DNA from: Didymella arachidicola
Taxonomy: Eukaryota; Ascomycota; Dothideomycetes; Pleosporales; Didymellaceae
Direction: 5' to 3'
DNA: 64,000 nucleotides
NCBI GenBank assembly: GCA_016630955.3
Contig: CM049987.1
Location: 62,001 to 126,000 of the forward strand
The notes beneath the pieces were generated by a model. It was not told where the DNA came from. It searched no databases and worked only from the letters and a program-made list of their open reading frames with translations. Positions 8,482 to 19,774 of the stretch are shown piece by piece. The position numbers and the translations under genes were made by a program. Position 1 is the stretch's first letter, and the number at the start of each line of letters is the position of its first letter.

Positions 8482-9666
8482 ATGCAACGTGTTGCAAGGA
8501 TCCTTCTGTCACGAACTATGTCATCCCTCGCTCGCCTAGCTCCTGGACACATCCTCGTAGGCGGCCAGTGGGACTATCGTATCGTCAATGCTATCAAAGG
8601 AGACAATACCCATCGATCTACCATCTACATAGCCGAAGTTCTTCCACACGCCGACGTCGTCGAATTTCCCAAATGGTTTGTCATGTAGCGCCACCCCTTT
8701 ACAGCTTGTTAAGGCTGACTCTGCCACCAAGGGCGATAATCAAAACAGCTTCGCCAGAAGATACAGCTGCCGCAGAAGACCTACGCCGCGAATATACAAG
8801 CTGTTGTCTCTCTGGCGTCAGTTCGGCTGCGTGCTTCCGGCAGATGTACGATCACATCGACGATTGCACTGTTGCTCTTGAATGGCTGGATACTACTCTT
8901 ACGGAAATGAAATATCGACCTGATGTACGCACTTATGCTCTCATCAAGTCATATTTGGGCGCAGCTCTGGCCAGCTCTGATATTCTAGATCGCCAAGGAT
9001 ACGTCAATACGGGTGCAGTCTAGTCTTAGAGAATCAGCACCTGCTTATTGATCTAGACTACAAACCTGCCAATATCCTCCTTTCTGGTATTGGAACGATT
9101 CGGATAGTGGCCAAAGTAGGAGACTTGGGTCGTGGTGAGCATGCGTTAGTTGACGAGACAGTCACGCTCCTTCTAACACTATCATAGTATTTCCGGCCGG
9201 CGATCGCATCAACGCCCAACCATTCGCTATGCGGGCGCCTGAAGTCTTTTTAGGCCATGCATGCACCGGACCATCGCAAGTATGGGCAGTAGCCGCGATG
9301 CTACTTTGCTGGATTAAACCTAATGTCCTTGGCAGCGCGGGTAGTCCTCATTTCTTACTCAATGAGGCCTGGTGTATGGCAAAGATTAAGCGGCTCTTTC
9401 CTGATTGGGACTTTCCGACTCCTAATAAGGTCAATGGTCCTATTCTCCGGGCCGCAGTCAAGGCTGCCAGGCGTATAAGTGAAGAGGAACTACCCATGCA
9501 AGCGATCTTGCCCATCAAGGCGGAAATGCAAAAGGTGGAGATGCCGCAGCAGCTAATAGACCTCCTTGTTTTCACGTTGAGCACCGACCCTAACAAAAGG
9601 CTCACCGCCTCAGCTGTGCTAGCATTAAAGGAGTTTCTGGCGTTTGAGAAGGGTGAAGGTGCATAG
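8482..9666 (+). CDS. Divergent protein-kinase-like protein, four exons (343 aa)
   Basis: Proposed exons 8482-8675, 8732-9012, 9057-9134 and 9188-9666. The introns (56, 44 and 53 bp) are GT-AG and keep frame, giving 344 codons with stop. Kinase features: an N-lobe beginning PGHILVGG with the likely ATP lysine in KWAIIKTA (about residue 67), a catalytic loop VNTDYKPANILL (about 156-167) with the base Asp and metal-binding Asn but no HRD His-Arg, GDLGR in place of DFG, and MRAPEVFLG as the APE segment. The C-lobe ends near STDPNKRLTASAVLALKEFL. This resembles a fungal-specific kinase-like family; substrate unknown. The start could instead be 8437 or 8518. Confidence 0.7.
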
Positions 9667-10554
9667 CTTGTTCCGTTAGGTTGGAAGACCGCGGCCTGTT
9701 TGCACGTATATGTAGATAAGCTATATTTCGCTCTCTCTTAATACTCCTGTGCCTCACCTTGGATGAGTCCGTATCTTCTCTGCTTTTTCTACTGTTATTA
9801 CTGCATTGCACTATCCAGGAAAGCTTCTTATGCTATCCTTTCGCTGCCCAAGTCGTTGAAAGAAACGTGGTCCATTTTGGTGTCCTGATAATCGCCATAA
9901 TCATCTCGTAGGAAGGGACTGAAATTGAAGGGTACAAGCAATGTCCAAATCTAAATAAGTCAAGGGCAGGTTTTCAGCTACACGGCTGTTGTTAGTGTAT
10001 TATCCCAACGGCTTCCCAGCGAGACAAATGTCACCTGCCGAAGTGGGCAACACACTAGATCTCGCATGTAACAAATTCGCTGGCTCTAGCTAGCCTCAGG
10101 CCTGTTTACCAAACTCCAACAATCCAAATCGTCCGCTGTAAGGCTATTTCGCATCTTCATCCCTCTAATAATCCTTCTCTATGCGTTAACCCTATTCTTA
10201 AGGTCACTCTCTAGGGAAGCTGACTGGGTATTTATTTAATGGCGGCCTCCACGACATTGCCGTATACTCATTCATTGTGCACATGCCCTGATACCTGTTC
10301 TAAATCTAACGCATAAGCACACAAATAATCCCGGGCTGTTGTTATCTGACATGTCTGAGGCTCATGTCTCTTGGCGACAGCGTCTTCGATGGAGGCAATC
10401 CCAACGAGACAGTATCGCGGGGAGGCATCCCAACGAGATTGACCCTTTTTAGAACATCGTTTGAGTAATCTTTCTGCTTGCTTCAGAACGATCGCTTACC
10501 CAAATGACGTTCAGTTGTTCTGAACAGCTATGCAGACTGCAACAACTTGATGTC
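9667..10554. other. Gene-free stretch
   Basis: No supported gene. Only short shadow frames. An imperfect 19-bp motif ending CCCAACGAGA occurs twice at about 10396-10440. Confidence 0.5.
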
Positions 10555-10890
10555 CTAGTATATCCTCGCAATCGGTATTCTCCATGAGCTCGCCAGGATG
10601 TTCTCTGATGGGGGTACTTCACCAATACGCGATGCTTTGCTTGATAGCAGCGGTGCTTCTGACACCGGTTCCTTGCGCTTACGGCTATGCTGTCCCTTTT
10701 GTGCTGCAGCCTTGTCCTTTGCAGCACGCCTCGCTTTCGCCTCTCCAAGATCTTCGAAGCTCGACACCTTCGTTCTTCCTAGCATAAGTAATCTGGCTGA
10801 CCAACGAGTTTGGATCCCCTTGTTAGTCTTGAAGAGGAATCGGTTGTAGTCCTCCAGGAATATGTCTTGCTTCGTGCAATTCTGCCCCTA
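10555..10890 (-). pseudogene. C-terminal fragment of another Fot1/pogo transposase
   Basis: From about 10890 to 10555 on the minus strand one frame reads KQDIFLEDYNRFLFKTN, then GRTKVSSFEDL, EAKARRAAKDKAAA and a basic tail RKRKEP. This order (YNRFLFK, then SFEDLxEAxxxRAAK, then basic Arg/Lys tail) is what I know from C-termini of Fot1-like transposases. The catalytic core is missing and flanking sequence up to about 11150 is AT-rich, so this is a decayed remnant. It differs from the tails of elements A, B, D and E. Confidence 0.55.
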
Positions 10891-11480
10891 TATGGCATGA
10901 CTGCGATTCTTATGCTTGCTGAGGATCAATGTAGTGATTCTACTTCAGCGTAGCTGCGCAAGCAAAATACGTAACGCGTCTATTATATTACTGATATAAG
11001 TAACACGGGCTATAAGCTAGTCTCTAAGGTGTTGTACTTAGCGGTATAGTTTCTAGTAAATAAAGCCTGGCATTGATTATCGCTCCAATACACTTTATAT
11101 TAGTAGAGATAAGCCGAGTTAGGTAATCGAATAAATGCGCAATAACACATTGCCCTAGTTAGTTTTGTTATGCTGTATGAAAGGTAGGGAAGGGCGGCGA
11201 CATCTTAAGTGAGATAGCAATGCAGATGCAGGCGCATGATCAAGTAATAACGTATTCACCACTTGTAATCCAATGCGGGTTACAAACGGCAGAGAATTTC
11301 CTGGAGGCAAGCGGGATAGCTGATTTTCCCGGTTACTATAGTCGGCCCACATGATTTCCTGAGCCACGCTTTGAAAAGCCATCAGCTTGGCAAAGGAATG
11401 GCACGAAATGGATTACGGCCTGATATCACGTGCAAATCGTAAAACTTTCTTCGCTGATCATATACAGAAGCTAAATATCT
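10891..11480. other. AT-rich gene-free stretch
   Basis: No gene. 10960-11150 is TA-rich and probably RIP-worn transposon sequence linked to the fragment at 10555-10890. The rest is downstream flank of the P450 pseudogene. Confidence 0.45.
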
Positions 11481-13060
11481 CTATTTGAACTGCCTATGAT
11501 TGTACACTACTATAGGGAACCTCTCTGGCTTTACGAACCAGTAGTTAATAGTCTTCCAATCGTCTGCAGACATAGCCAATTTGAAGTCAAAAAGCTTCAC
11601 AATCTCGGGTATCAGCTTCTACATCTCAAGTATGCTGATATGCCGTCCCAGACACGTTCTTGAGCCGAGGCCAAACTGGTAATTGGGTAAGTACGCGCGT
11701 AGATGCAACGTCGAATGCAGGTAACTTACGGGCATGTAATTTGCTTCCATTTCCTTGAATCGCTCGGCATTCGATCCTTTGGCCTCTTCCCATCGCTCTG
11801 AGCGAAACAAGTGAGCATCTTCCCCATACACACGCTTGTTGTAGTGTGCGACCCAAGTGTTTAGCCCGACATTGGAACCCGGAGGAAGCAGTGTTCCCCG
11901 ACCCGCAGCCCACCTTCCGGCACAACACGCCAAAGCGGAAAGCCTGTTGCAGGATGCATTCGCAAGGCCTCCTTGAGCACTGCCTGCAGGTATGGCATGT
12001 CTTGAGTCTGTTTGAATGTGATTCGCTTGTCCCATGCGCCGTGTTCCTTGATCTCTCGTCGCAGCTTGGACAGACACTGTGGAGAAGTCATCAGGTAGTA
12101 AGCAACGCTTGATAGAGATACTGCTGTTGTGTCAGATCCTGCAATTATGTTGCTGATTCCCATCATGGAGATGTGGTATGGTGTGACCTTCGCGCCATCT
12201 CCCCGCTGAGCATCGTTCATTCTATCGAGGAAGTCTCGTGGCGCAGCCTGGCCATTCGAGACCTTGGCAATGGGTTCTACTCGAGTCTTGGATTGGTCAC
12301 GCTCATCGATCTTCTTCTGCACGAATCCCATCAGGTATGTGCGACCCGCCGCCCCCGAGCCAGGTATCTTTTCCATAATCGCATATAGGCTCGGGTGCAG
12401 GCGCTGAAAGATGCCGACAAGCGTAGAGTAAGCCATGGACTTGTCTAGCGCAGCCATAGTGCCGGCGATGTCTTCGCCTTTGTCAAGGAAGCCGAAGCGT
12501 TCCGAGTAGGTTATTTCCCCGAGTACGTCGAATGCGTAGCACTGGGACCAATGAGCGAGATCTATAGTTGTGCCAGTCTGCGAAAAACCTCGAAGCTTCT
12601 CGAGGAAAATATCGATACAGGTGTCGACATAGGGTTCGTAAGATAGCAACGAGCTCATGCTGTACATGCCTTGGAAGAGCTTCCGGGTCTCGGCGTGCCG
12701 TTTCATGTCTTGATCTGTGAAGAGTGTCCATCGCGCGGGACTGGGATGCTTCCATCCTTGATACCAGTCACCCTTAGGAAACTTGGAGCTTATGCCGTAT
12801 ACTGTCTTCTCAGAGCTGACTATGGAGTAGTAGCCAGGCGCAATTCTGACGATATCTCCAAACTTCTCATGGAGCGCAATGTTCACGTGGTGGAAATTTC
12901 CCTCGCGAACTTTGCGAAAGAACCATAATCTCGAGACTCGAGCCGGCCACGGGCCTGGGATCGACCGCGTGGACGCGATGAAATACTCTCGAATAAGTGA
13001 AACGACCGCGTATACGAATGTAGCAGCGGCAAAGATATACGCAGCTCCGAAGGAAGACAT
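11481..13060 (-). pseudogene. Cytochrome P450 (pisatin demethylase/benzoate hydroxylase-like), broken
   Basis: Starts MSSFGAAYIF with an N-terminal membrane anchor (about residues 5-25) and the proline hinge SIPGPWPARVSRLW. It keeps the I-helix AGSDTTAV, the ExxR helix LKEALRMHP and the heme loop FGLGSRTCLG. A 54-bp intron (11676-11729) splits NYMP from FGLGSR. Two lesions: near 11895-11920 the frame shifts between VVPEGG and LPPGSNVGLNTW (one base missing or two extra), and TAG at 11619-11621 follows HISILEM, after which recognisable P450 sequence (KLIPEIVKLFDFKLA) runs to TAG 11481. Family resemblance is to pisatin-demethylase-like P450s. Element A sits 62 bp upstream of the ATG. It is almost certainly inactive. 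Confidence 0.8.
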
Positions 13061-13123
13061 AGTTGGATGCTTGGGCAGAGTAGAGTGGGTGGGAAGATCT
13101 CGGAAGAAGCGCAAGGACGAGTA

Positions 13124-15223
13124 CCGAGTCCGTGCGCGTGACGCCCACCATCGCGTAACGCCCCGCTGAGATCCTATCGACTTGTTGAAAAATAAGGTTA
13201 CTGAGCCACCAACAACAGCAAATATTGTATAATATTGTAGTAGAGTAGTAAATAGACCTATGTGAACTACTTGTGCTACTTGTATTTACTTGGAAGCCTA
13301 ACGTTGCGTCCGCGGCGAGTAGTGACTGGTGGAGGAGCTGAGGGTGCCTCAGGGGCTTCTTTCGCACCACCAGCATCACCAGCTTGTTTCTGACGCTTAT
13401 TGCTACCTGAGGTAGCTTTTAAGGCTTTACGCTTACCCTTTTGGGATAATTGGATAGCAGTAGTAGCTTGACGAGCGTCCCTTTGACGCTGCGCTTCAGC
13501 TGCCTTCTTAGCCTTCTCCTGCACCCTCACCTCCTTAGCTCTCTCACGCTCTGTACGCTTCTCCTGAGCCTCTCTTGCTCTCTGAAGCTTAATTGCTACT
13601 TGCTCTTGCTTCTGACGTAGCTTTTGAAGATGCTGCTCCTCCTGTTCTTGCTCATTGATCTTCCGACGATAGTGTGCCTCTCTGACCTTCCGAGGAGACC
13701 AAAATACAGGTTGACTTTGGTACTCCTTCCGCTGTTGGAGACTCAGGGGCTTACTCTTCTTATTGTGCTTCTTCCTGTGTGCAAGAGACTCCTGCAGGCC
13801 TTTGTTCTGCTCAGTAAGCAGCTCAACCTGGGCAGTAAGAGAGTGAATTGCCCCTGTCAGCTCCCGCACTGCCTCACTGTCAGGTTCCTTCACATGATCC
13901 TTAAGTACCTGCCTTATACGCCTCCAGTCTGTTGGTCTAAGAGCTCCTGATTGTTCTTCTTTGTCTGTATAAGTGTTGTTGACTTGTTTGAGTACAGCAG
14001 AGGCGTCAGGGGGCCATATCCCTGTGGCTGCAAAGGAGTTGACGATTGTTGACTCCTGAAATGAGCTCTGCCACGCCGCCCAGAACAGGTGTAAGAAGTT
14101 TGATTTAGTGACTGGAGAGGTCCCCTGACTGCTTTGGAGGAACTGCGTAAGCTCATTTGAGTATGCTCGTGCCAGAGGTGAGAACAGGCAAACGTCCAGT
14201 GGCTGGAGCCTGTGTGTTGAGTGAGGGGGAAGGATCATCACGAGTATCTTGCGTTGGTTGGCGTACTCAATAAAGTCAGGGGTAACGTGGCTCCCGTGGC
14301 CGTCAAGTATCAAAAGACGATACTTTCTCCGTGCTGTGGCCTTAGTAGCGCGATCGAACACCTGTTCAAGCCAGGCAAGAGCTATCTCGTTGTTGCTCCA
14401 GCCTGTACTAGATGAGCTGACAAAGACTGAGTGTTCCCCTGGCTTGATATCCTCCACCCAGCCTGAGTATATAGCTTGATTGGCTGCTGGGTATATGAGG
14501 CTTGCTGGCAGGGCTTCCCCTGAGGCACTTATGCAAGCAATAAGCGTGATCCACTCCCGTGAGCCGTCTTGGAGAGTACCTCTGACTTGCTTGCTGTCCC
14601 ACAGTGGCCGGGAGAACACTCGTTTTGCACGTTCAAGTACCCCGATCATGAAGCCCTTCTCATCCATATTGTACATGTGCTGAGGCTCAATGCTGTACTC
14701 AGCTATCTTGCTGTGTAGAAGTGTGAAGTAGGCCTCAAAAGAAGCCCCTGAGTCAGCTTGGTGGCGATTGCGATCCTTCCCTGTTGCCCATTTGGTGACC
14801 AGTTCAGCTGTGTGACGGTGGAGGAAGCGAGTAACCCAGCTATCAGAGACGCTGCTACCAGCTACTTTAGACGCGTAATTTCGGATTTGAAGCCTGTTAG
14901 GAGGGAATCCGTCCTCAGTAAGCTTATTAATAAGCTTAATAAGCTCTTGTTCTTCAGTGTTGTTGAGTTTCCGTTGGTTAACTGCTTTGACCTCCCTAGA
15001 AGTTGAAACCCCTTTGTGCCTCCGCGCTAACGTAGACCGATCAACTCCCTTTGCTTTAGCAAACTTTGTGTATGAAAGTTGTTCTTTATGATTGCGCAAA
15101 TCGAATTCTGTAGCCGCTTCTTGAATTGAGTCCATATTGACTGAGCTATGGGGTGTTGAAGATGGGGTGCGATTTGCTTAGCGGGGCGTTACGCGATGGT
15201 GGGCGTCACGCGCACGGACTCGG
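13124..15223 (-). mobile_element. Element A: intact pogo-like transposon, 2100 bp
   Basis: Flanked by TA at 13122-13123 and 15224-15225. The 44-bp terminal inverted repeats begin CCGAGTCCGTGCGCGTGACG and end CCCCGCT. One uninterrupted 619-codon transposase frame. Length, repeats and the encoded protein match element B at 42273-44372 on the other strand. It is inserted in the 5' flank of the P450 pseudogene. Confidence 0.95.
13276..15135 (-). CDS. DDE transposase of element A (619 aa)
   Basis: Full-length pogo/Fot1-like transposase. Psq-type HTH (VDRSTLARRHKG, about residue 30), CENP-B-type domain ending SWVTRFLHRH (about 105), DDE core with YNMDEKGFMIG (about 157), LLILDGHGSH (about 276) and LQPLDVCLF (about 316). 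Then comes a coiled-coil-prone stretch (LTAQVELLTEQNKGLQESL), a highly charged helical region (residues about 490-565) and a basic tail RRGRNVRLPSKYK. No stop or frameshift and all three catalytic Asp present, so probably active. ATG at 15135 sits about 88 bp inside the element end. Confidence 0.95.
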   Translation of the reverse strand: MDSIQEAATEFDLRNHKEQLSYTKFAKAKGVDRSTLARRHKGVSTSREVKAVNQRKLNNTEEQELIKLINKLTEDGFPPNRLQIRNYASKVAGSSVSDSWVTRFLHRHTAELVTKWATGKDRNRHQADSGASFEAYFTLLHSKIAEYSIEPQHMYNMDEKGFMIGVLERAKRVFSRPLWDSKQVRGTLQDGSREWITLIACISASGEALPASLIYPAANQAIYSGWVEDIKPGEHSVFVSSSSTGWSNNEIALAWLEQVFDRATKATARRKYRLLILDGHGSHVTPDFIEYANQRKILVMILPPHSTHRLQPLDVCLFSPLARAYSNELTQFLQSSQGTSPVTKSNFLHLFWAAWQSSFQESTIVNSFAATGIWPPDASAVLKQVNNTYTDKEEQSGALRPTDWRRIRQVLKDHVKEPDSEAVRELTGAIHSLTAQVELLTEQNKGLQESLAHRKKHNKKSKPLSLQQRKEYQSQPVFWSPRKVREAHYRRKINEQEQEEQHLQKLRQKQEQVAIKLQRAREAQEKRTERERAKEVRVQEKAKKAAEAQRQRDARQATTAIQLSQKGKRKALKATSGSNKRQKQAGDAGGAKEAPEAPSAPPPVTTRRGRNVRLPSKYK

Positions 15224-15411
15224 TACTGTATTCGAGAAACTTTATCTGCTGTCACCGGAAGTGCGGAAATGCAGGCATCACGGTCGCCAGCACCTATCTA
15301 TACATCAGGATGCACGTAGATACTACCTACTGACATGCTATCTGCGGGGTCGTGGTGCTGTCAGAGCCGCGGTGCGGTGCAGTGGAGAAGTCCCGTGTGG
15401 GGAAATGCCTG

Positions 15412-15474
15412 TTCCGCGTTCCGCATCGCCCTTTCCGCGTTCTGGATGCTCTGTTCCGCGTTCCGCTTGCCCCG
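15412..15474 (+). repeat. 21-bp minisatellite, three units
   Basis: TTCCGCGTTC(C/T)(G) starts at 15412, 15433 and 15454, an exact 21-bp spacing. It lies in the former upstream region of the P450 pseudogene. Confidence 0.7.
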
Positions 15475-15709
15475 TCTCTCATTGCTGGTATAAGACATTC
15501 GTCCATTCTGCCCTGTGCACGATCATCTGAGGTATGGGGTAGCGGAAGACCGAGTATGGGGTAGCCAGTATGTTTACAACGGATGGTCTTGGCGGATGAA
15601 TACGTCTAAATGCATCGTAACCGCTCGGAAATAAGCTTCAGCCACAACGTAACAGGCCATGTGAATAACGGACCATAGCTGCCCACACAAATGGTACGAG
15701 GAAGCAATC

Positions 15710-17125
15710 ATGAGTCTCATCAATTCCCCGAACAGAGCCAAAGACGCCACAATTCATATAGAGATGACTTCTAAGCAAGATATACAATATAACGAGGAAC
15801 GTCCCGCCAAGCTCACTGCCAATTTGTCAGTCGAGACAAAGACAGTGCATACCTGCGCTTATCTTCTGCCTCACAGCTACGACTTGGCGCCGAAGCTGAA
15901 CGGCGCCTGGTGAGCATGATCGGTTCCTACATCGTACCGACAGTAGCCTCGATTCAACGCTAACGCAAGCGGGAAACGCAAGGCTAGCTGAGCTCGAATG
16001 AGACCTGCGCCTGACTGCCTACGACTTCAACACTGTTCAATTAGTCTTCCATATCTCTTACATCATACTCGAGATACCCTCGAACATGGCGTGCAAAGGC
16101 CTTGCCCCCAGTCGGTTCATCTGGTATCACCCTAGCCTTTGGTATACTCACTGTTTGCTTCGCTTTCGTCAAATAAATGCCCACCTCTTGGGCTGTCCGC
16201 TTCCCCATCGGCGTATCCGAAGCAGGTATGCTACCTGAAGCAGCGTACTATATGGCGCTTTGCGCGTGGCTTACTTTCCGAATTGCACATTGCGTCGTAA
16301 TAGCTTCTTAGCAAGGGTATTCTGTGACTTGCTCGCTTCAGCAATCTTGCGACTCCACTCTTTCGGCTGAACACAAATCGGGAGGATGATATCTGCGGTT
16401 GAAGGCGTCATGACTATTGTACTGGCGCTCGTCAGTTTCTTGACCCTCACCGACTGCCCGAGCACAGCCCACTGGCTGACAGAGGAGGAGAAACACCTGA
16501 TCGTCGATCGCCTGAGGGCAGAGCGTATCGGTACAACGGAAGTCCTGGACATGATGAGCACGGCAAAGATTCTTCGTGAAATCTTAAGTCTAGTTGTTCT
16601 TGTTGGTACCGCTTGGATCTTCCTCCTAGCCTGCATCACTGTGCAAGGCCTGACATTTTTCGCGCCCGCAATCATAAGGACGACTTACGCAGTAGTCAGG
16701 CACCAACTGCTGATCGTGCTATGTACAATGTCGGGGCTGTCGCAATTCTGTTTGTGAACTTTGTTACTTGGATGACAGACAAACATCTACATGTGCTTGG
16801 ACGCATTACCTGTCATGATCGGGTATGTCACGTTCCTGGCCAGCGACGATTCGCAGGTCAGATATGCGGCCACGTTTATCATTGCGGCGGGCACCTTGGA
16901 TTCGGGAGCCCTGTGCACAGCTCAAGTTGCAACGAACGTGGTCAGTGACATAACCAGGTCATAAGTAGTCGGAATCTTAGTGATGGCTGGAAATCTTTGG
17001 CAGCCTCAACGCAACGTGGGCGTTCCTACCTTTCGATAGGCCTAACCACCGGATCGGCAACAACCTCAATGTGGCGGCACAAAGTCTGATTCTCATTACG
17101 TGTACTGGCATGGGGCTGTGAATGA
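15710..17125 (+). pseudogene. DAL5/allantoate-permease-like MFS transporter, heavily broken
   Basis: Pieces in different frames follow the order of an anion:cation symporter (DAL5-like MFS). They are an N-terminal cytosolic stretch from 15710, GAEAERRLVSMIGSYIVP (about 15880), YDFNTVQLVFHISYIILEIP (about 16020), AWLTFRIAHC (about 16263), AVEGVMTIVLALVSFLTLTD (16395), LTEEEKHLIVDRLRAE, FLLACITVQGLTFFAPAIIR, NFVTWMTDKH (about 16760), and IGYVTFLASDDSQVRYAATF (about 16815). Shifts and stops separate most of them. Known members import allantoate, ureidosuccinate or similar small acids. This copy cannot make a full transporter. Confidence 0.75.
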
Positions 17126-17583
17126 GGGCTGATAGGAAGCGCAGAAAGTTGAGCGATGTGACAATTGTTCTTGAAGGACTTAGCTTTGCCGAGATGGAGA
17201 AGGTAGATTCGCGTCACTCCGGATTCGAGTGGCGACCTTGATCGCGACGAAGACGGCCCGAAATTTGAGGTGCAAAATATCTGTAATATTTGGGATCTTA
17301 GCAAAGTAAGCCCGATAAACTCTCGTCGAAGGTGATGCGTGATAGTTGTTGAGGTTGATATTGATCAGTTGATGTTGATCGTGATGGGTGGTGGTGTGGT
17401 CTCGGCACGACAGTCCTTTTCCGACCTGCCACGCAAACATTTGCCGAGTCATTCCCCATTCCGAAATGCACCTTCTCTATCTAGCATACAGGCACCTCCT
17501 GCTTCTCTCCATGCCTACTGTACCCAGAACTGCGACTCACCTTAAGTTGCTGGCGAGTCCTTTGAATGTCACAATGCCTGACA
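17126..17583. other. Gene-free spacer upstream of a Zn2Cys6 regulator remnant
   Basis: No supported gene between the MFS remnant and the regulator at 17584. It probably held both genes' flanking control regions. No site was recognised. Confidence 0.4.
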
Positions 17584-19774
17584 ATGCCGACAAACAATGA
17601 GCACACTGTCTCGCCAGGAGCGTATCGCTCTAAGAGAGCCCGCTATGCTTCACAAGCATGGTGAGCTGTGCAATCCTCCCGGCCCAGCGAAGAGTTAGCA
17701 ATCAGAAGTTAGGAGTGCCAACGGCGCAAAGTCAAGTGCGACGGAAGCAATCCCTGCGCACGATGCTCTGGACAATCCTTCACCTGCACGTATGGCCCTC
17801 TGGTAAGGCGAGCGCCTGTCAGGCATACGTACGTCATCTCTGCTCCAGGGACTACTTCTCTGACCCAAATTACCTGTAGAAGCAGCTCGGCACCCACAGA
17901 TCATCATGAGAGCTCCAGATATCGGCGTTTACGTGCTGACGAGCATGTAGCACCTGAGAGCTCAGTCACTCCTAATCCCCGCCTTCTTCCTGAGACTTTG
18001 TCGCGCAAGAGAACAAGAAGACGTGAGCATAATTCAAGTCTGGGCGACCCCTCGTTGGAGCTTTCGATTGACGCAGCCGACTTCAATGGCCCTACCTCCA
18101 CGGAATATACGTTCAGCGCCGTGAATGGGAAGCTGCGGGCGATGGGAATGCAATCGGCGATTCCTGAACGGCATCTGGGCTCTAGTCTCCCGCCAACATC
18201 TACCGGCCGACTGGCTCAATACGGACCGTTCATGAAGCTGCTGACCATGGATCCACTCTGGGACATGACACGAGATGATGCCTACAGCTTAGTCGATGAC
18301 TGGAGTGTAGGCCTTGGGAGTATTTTTCCCATCGTTGGCCGGCAGACGATGTTGCAGACTGTAGACAAGGTCTTCGATGCGCTTGATGAAGCGCGCACAT
18401 GCGGGCTGAGAGATACTGGGGGCTCAGTCGCTGAAGCTCTCTTCGATCACGACACAAACAAGCTGAAGATCGTGTTGGCAATCGGCATGACGAAGGAAGC
18501 CGGCGGTCGAGAGCACCAGGCACAGAGGCTGTTCCAAAGTATATCCGAAGCTGTAGAAGGTCTTATCTGGAATCTAGAAGGCCTCCAGGGTATACAGTTG
18601 CTATTCTTAGTCGTGGGTGCATCATTGTAGTCTACCTACTAATTATTGTCGGCAGACGCTGATATGACAGGCCATGTACCATTACCACCTGAATGAGGAA
18701 GTCAGAACGGGTAGATATGTGTCATTCGTAGCTCGTCTGTGTCTCGAAACAGGCCTTCACCGCCGAGCTATGCTTGAGAAGATCTTTGCGAACGCAGCGC
18801 AACGTATTGAGGCGGTGCAGGCCTTCTGGGCTGTGTATATGCTCGAGAGACGTTTGAGTCTCGGGCAAGGGATCCCATTCTCGATACAAGACTCTTACAT
18901 CGACCGCTCGATCTATACAATCGACCTCGCCAACCCTTTACTGATGTCATTGCTGCAATGGACCCGGCTGGCAGGTAAGACCTGGCATGCGCTGAATAAT
19001 CAAATCGAAAAGACCTACGAATCGAGGGTCGAGGAGATCAGCTACCTGGATTACGAGATCACGCATTGGTTTGATAAGCTCCCGGAAGAGTATCGGCTGA
19101 GGGACGATACTTTATGGGCCCTCCATTCTCCCACGTACTACCACTCTATCTTCTTTGTTCGCAAAACCCATCTTCAAAACCTCATATATCGGCCCATCTT
19201 GCAGCTTCCGGTAAAAGCAGACCAGCATGAATCAATTCTGGTGAAGGCCATCGAGATCTCTCAAGGTACAGTGCGCACTTTGTATCGGCTCAATGAGCAA
19301 ACGCCACTCATCCGTACGCACCCCATGTTCTTCCAACAGCTTTTATTGACTGCGTTCGGCAACCTCTTGCTTGCGGTTGTTGGCACGGGGCCTAAGATTC
19401 GAAATAGCACACGGGCGGAGTTCGACATGTTCCTGCAGCTCTTCCAACTACTGAGCTCGGATTGCGCTGCGTTGCGGCGAACTTGGCAACGACTGCATGG
19501 ACTGAGAGATTTGCACGCCAAGCTGGGTCACTCGGAACGTGGAACTCACAACCCGCATGGTAATGAGTCGGCCGCGCCTCCACATCCTGCAGACTCATTG
19601 TCATTCGATGACATCTTTCCTGATATCGAGTTGTCATCAACCGTGTCAGGTACAGTTGAATCCTCTGAGTACTCTGATATGGCAGCCGAGGCCCAGAATC
19701 CACTGTACGTTCCTGAAGGATTTGTCGTCTTGGAGCACTTGTTCGACTTTCCCTTCTTGGACTTCCCGAGTTGA
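17584..19774 (+). pseudogene. Zn2Cys6 transcription factor with stop in its zinc cluster
   Basis: Exon 1 (17584-17660) starts MPTNNEHTVSPG and ends at the first cluster Cys. After a 48-bp intron, exon 2 (from 17709) reads Cys-stop-Glu-Cys, then QRRKVKCDGSNPCARC and CTYGPL. The other cluster cysteines have correct spacing. TAG 17710-17712 sits where CQEC would be expected (CAG to TAG). The exon after 17802 does not join in frame with any acceptor I could see. The regulatory region is well preserved: PLWDMTRDDAYSLVDDW, an intron at about 18613-18670 with TACTAAT branch site, then MYHYHLNEEVRTGRY and the fungal_trans core (LCLETGLHRRAM, FWAVYMLERRLSLGQGIPF) to the stop at 19774. It probably once regulated neighbouring genes. 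Probably non-functional now. Confidence 0.7.
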
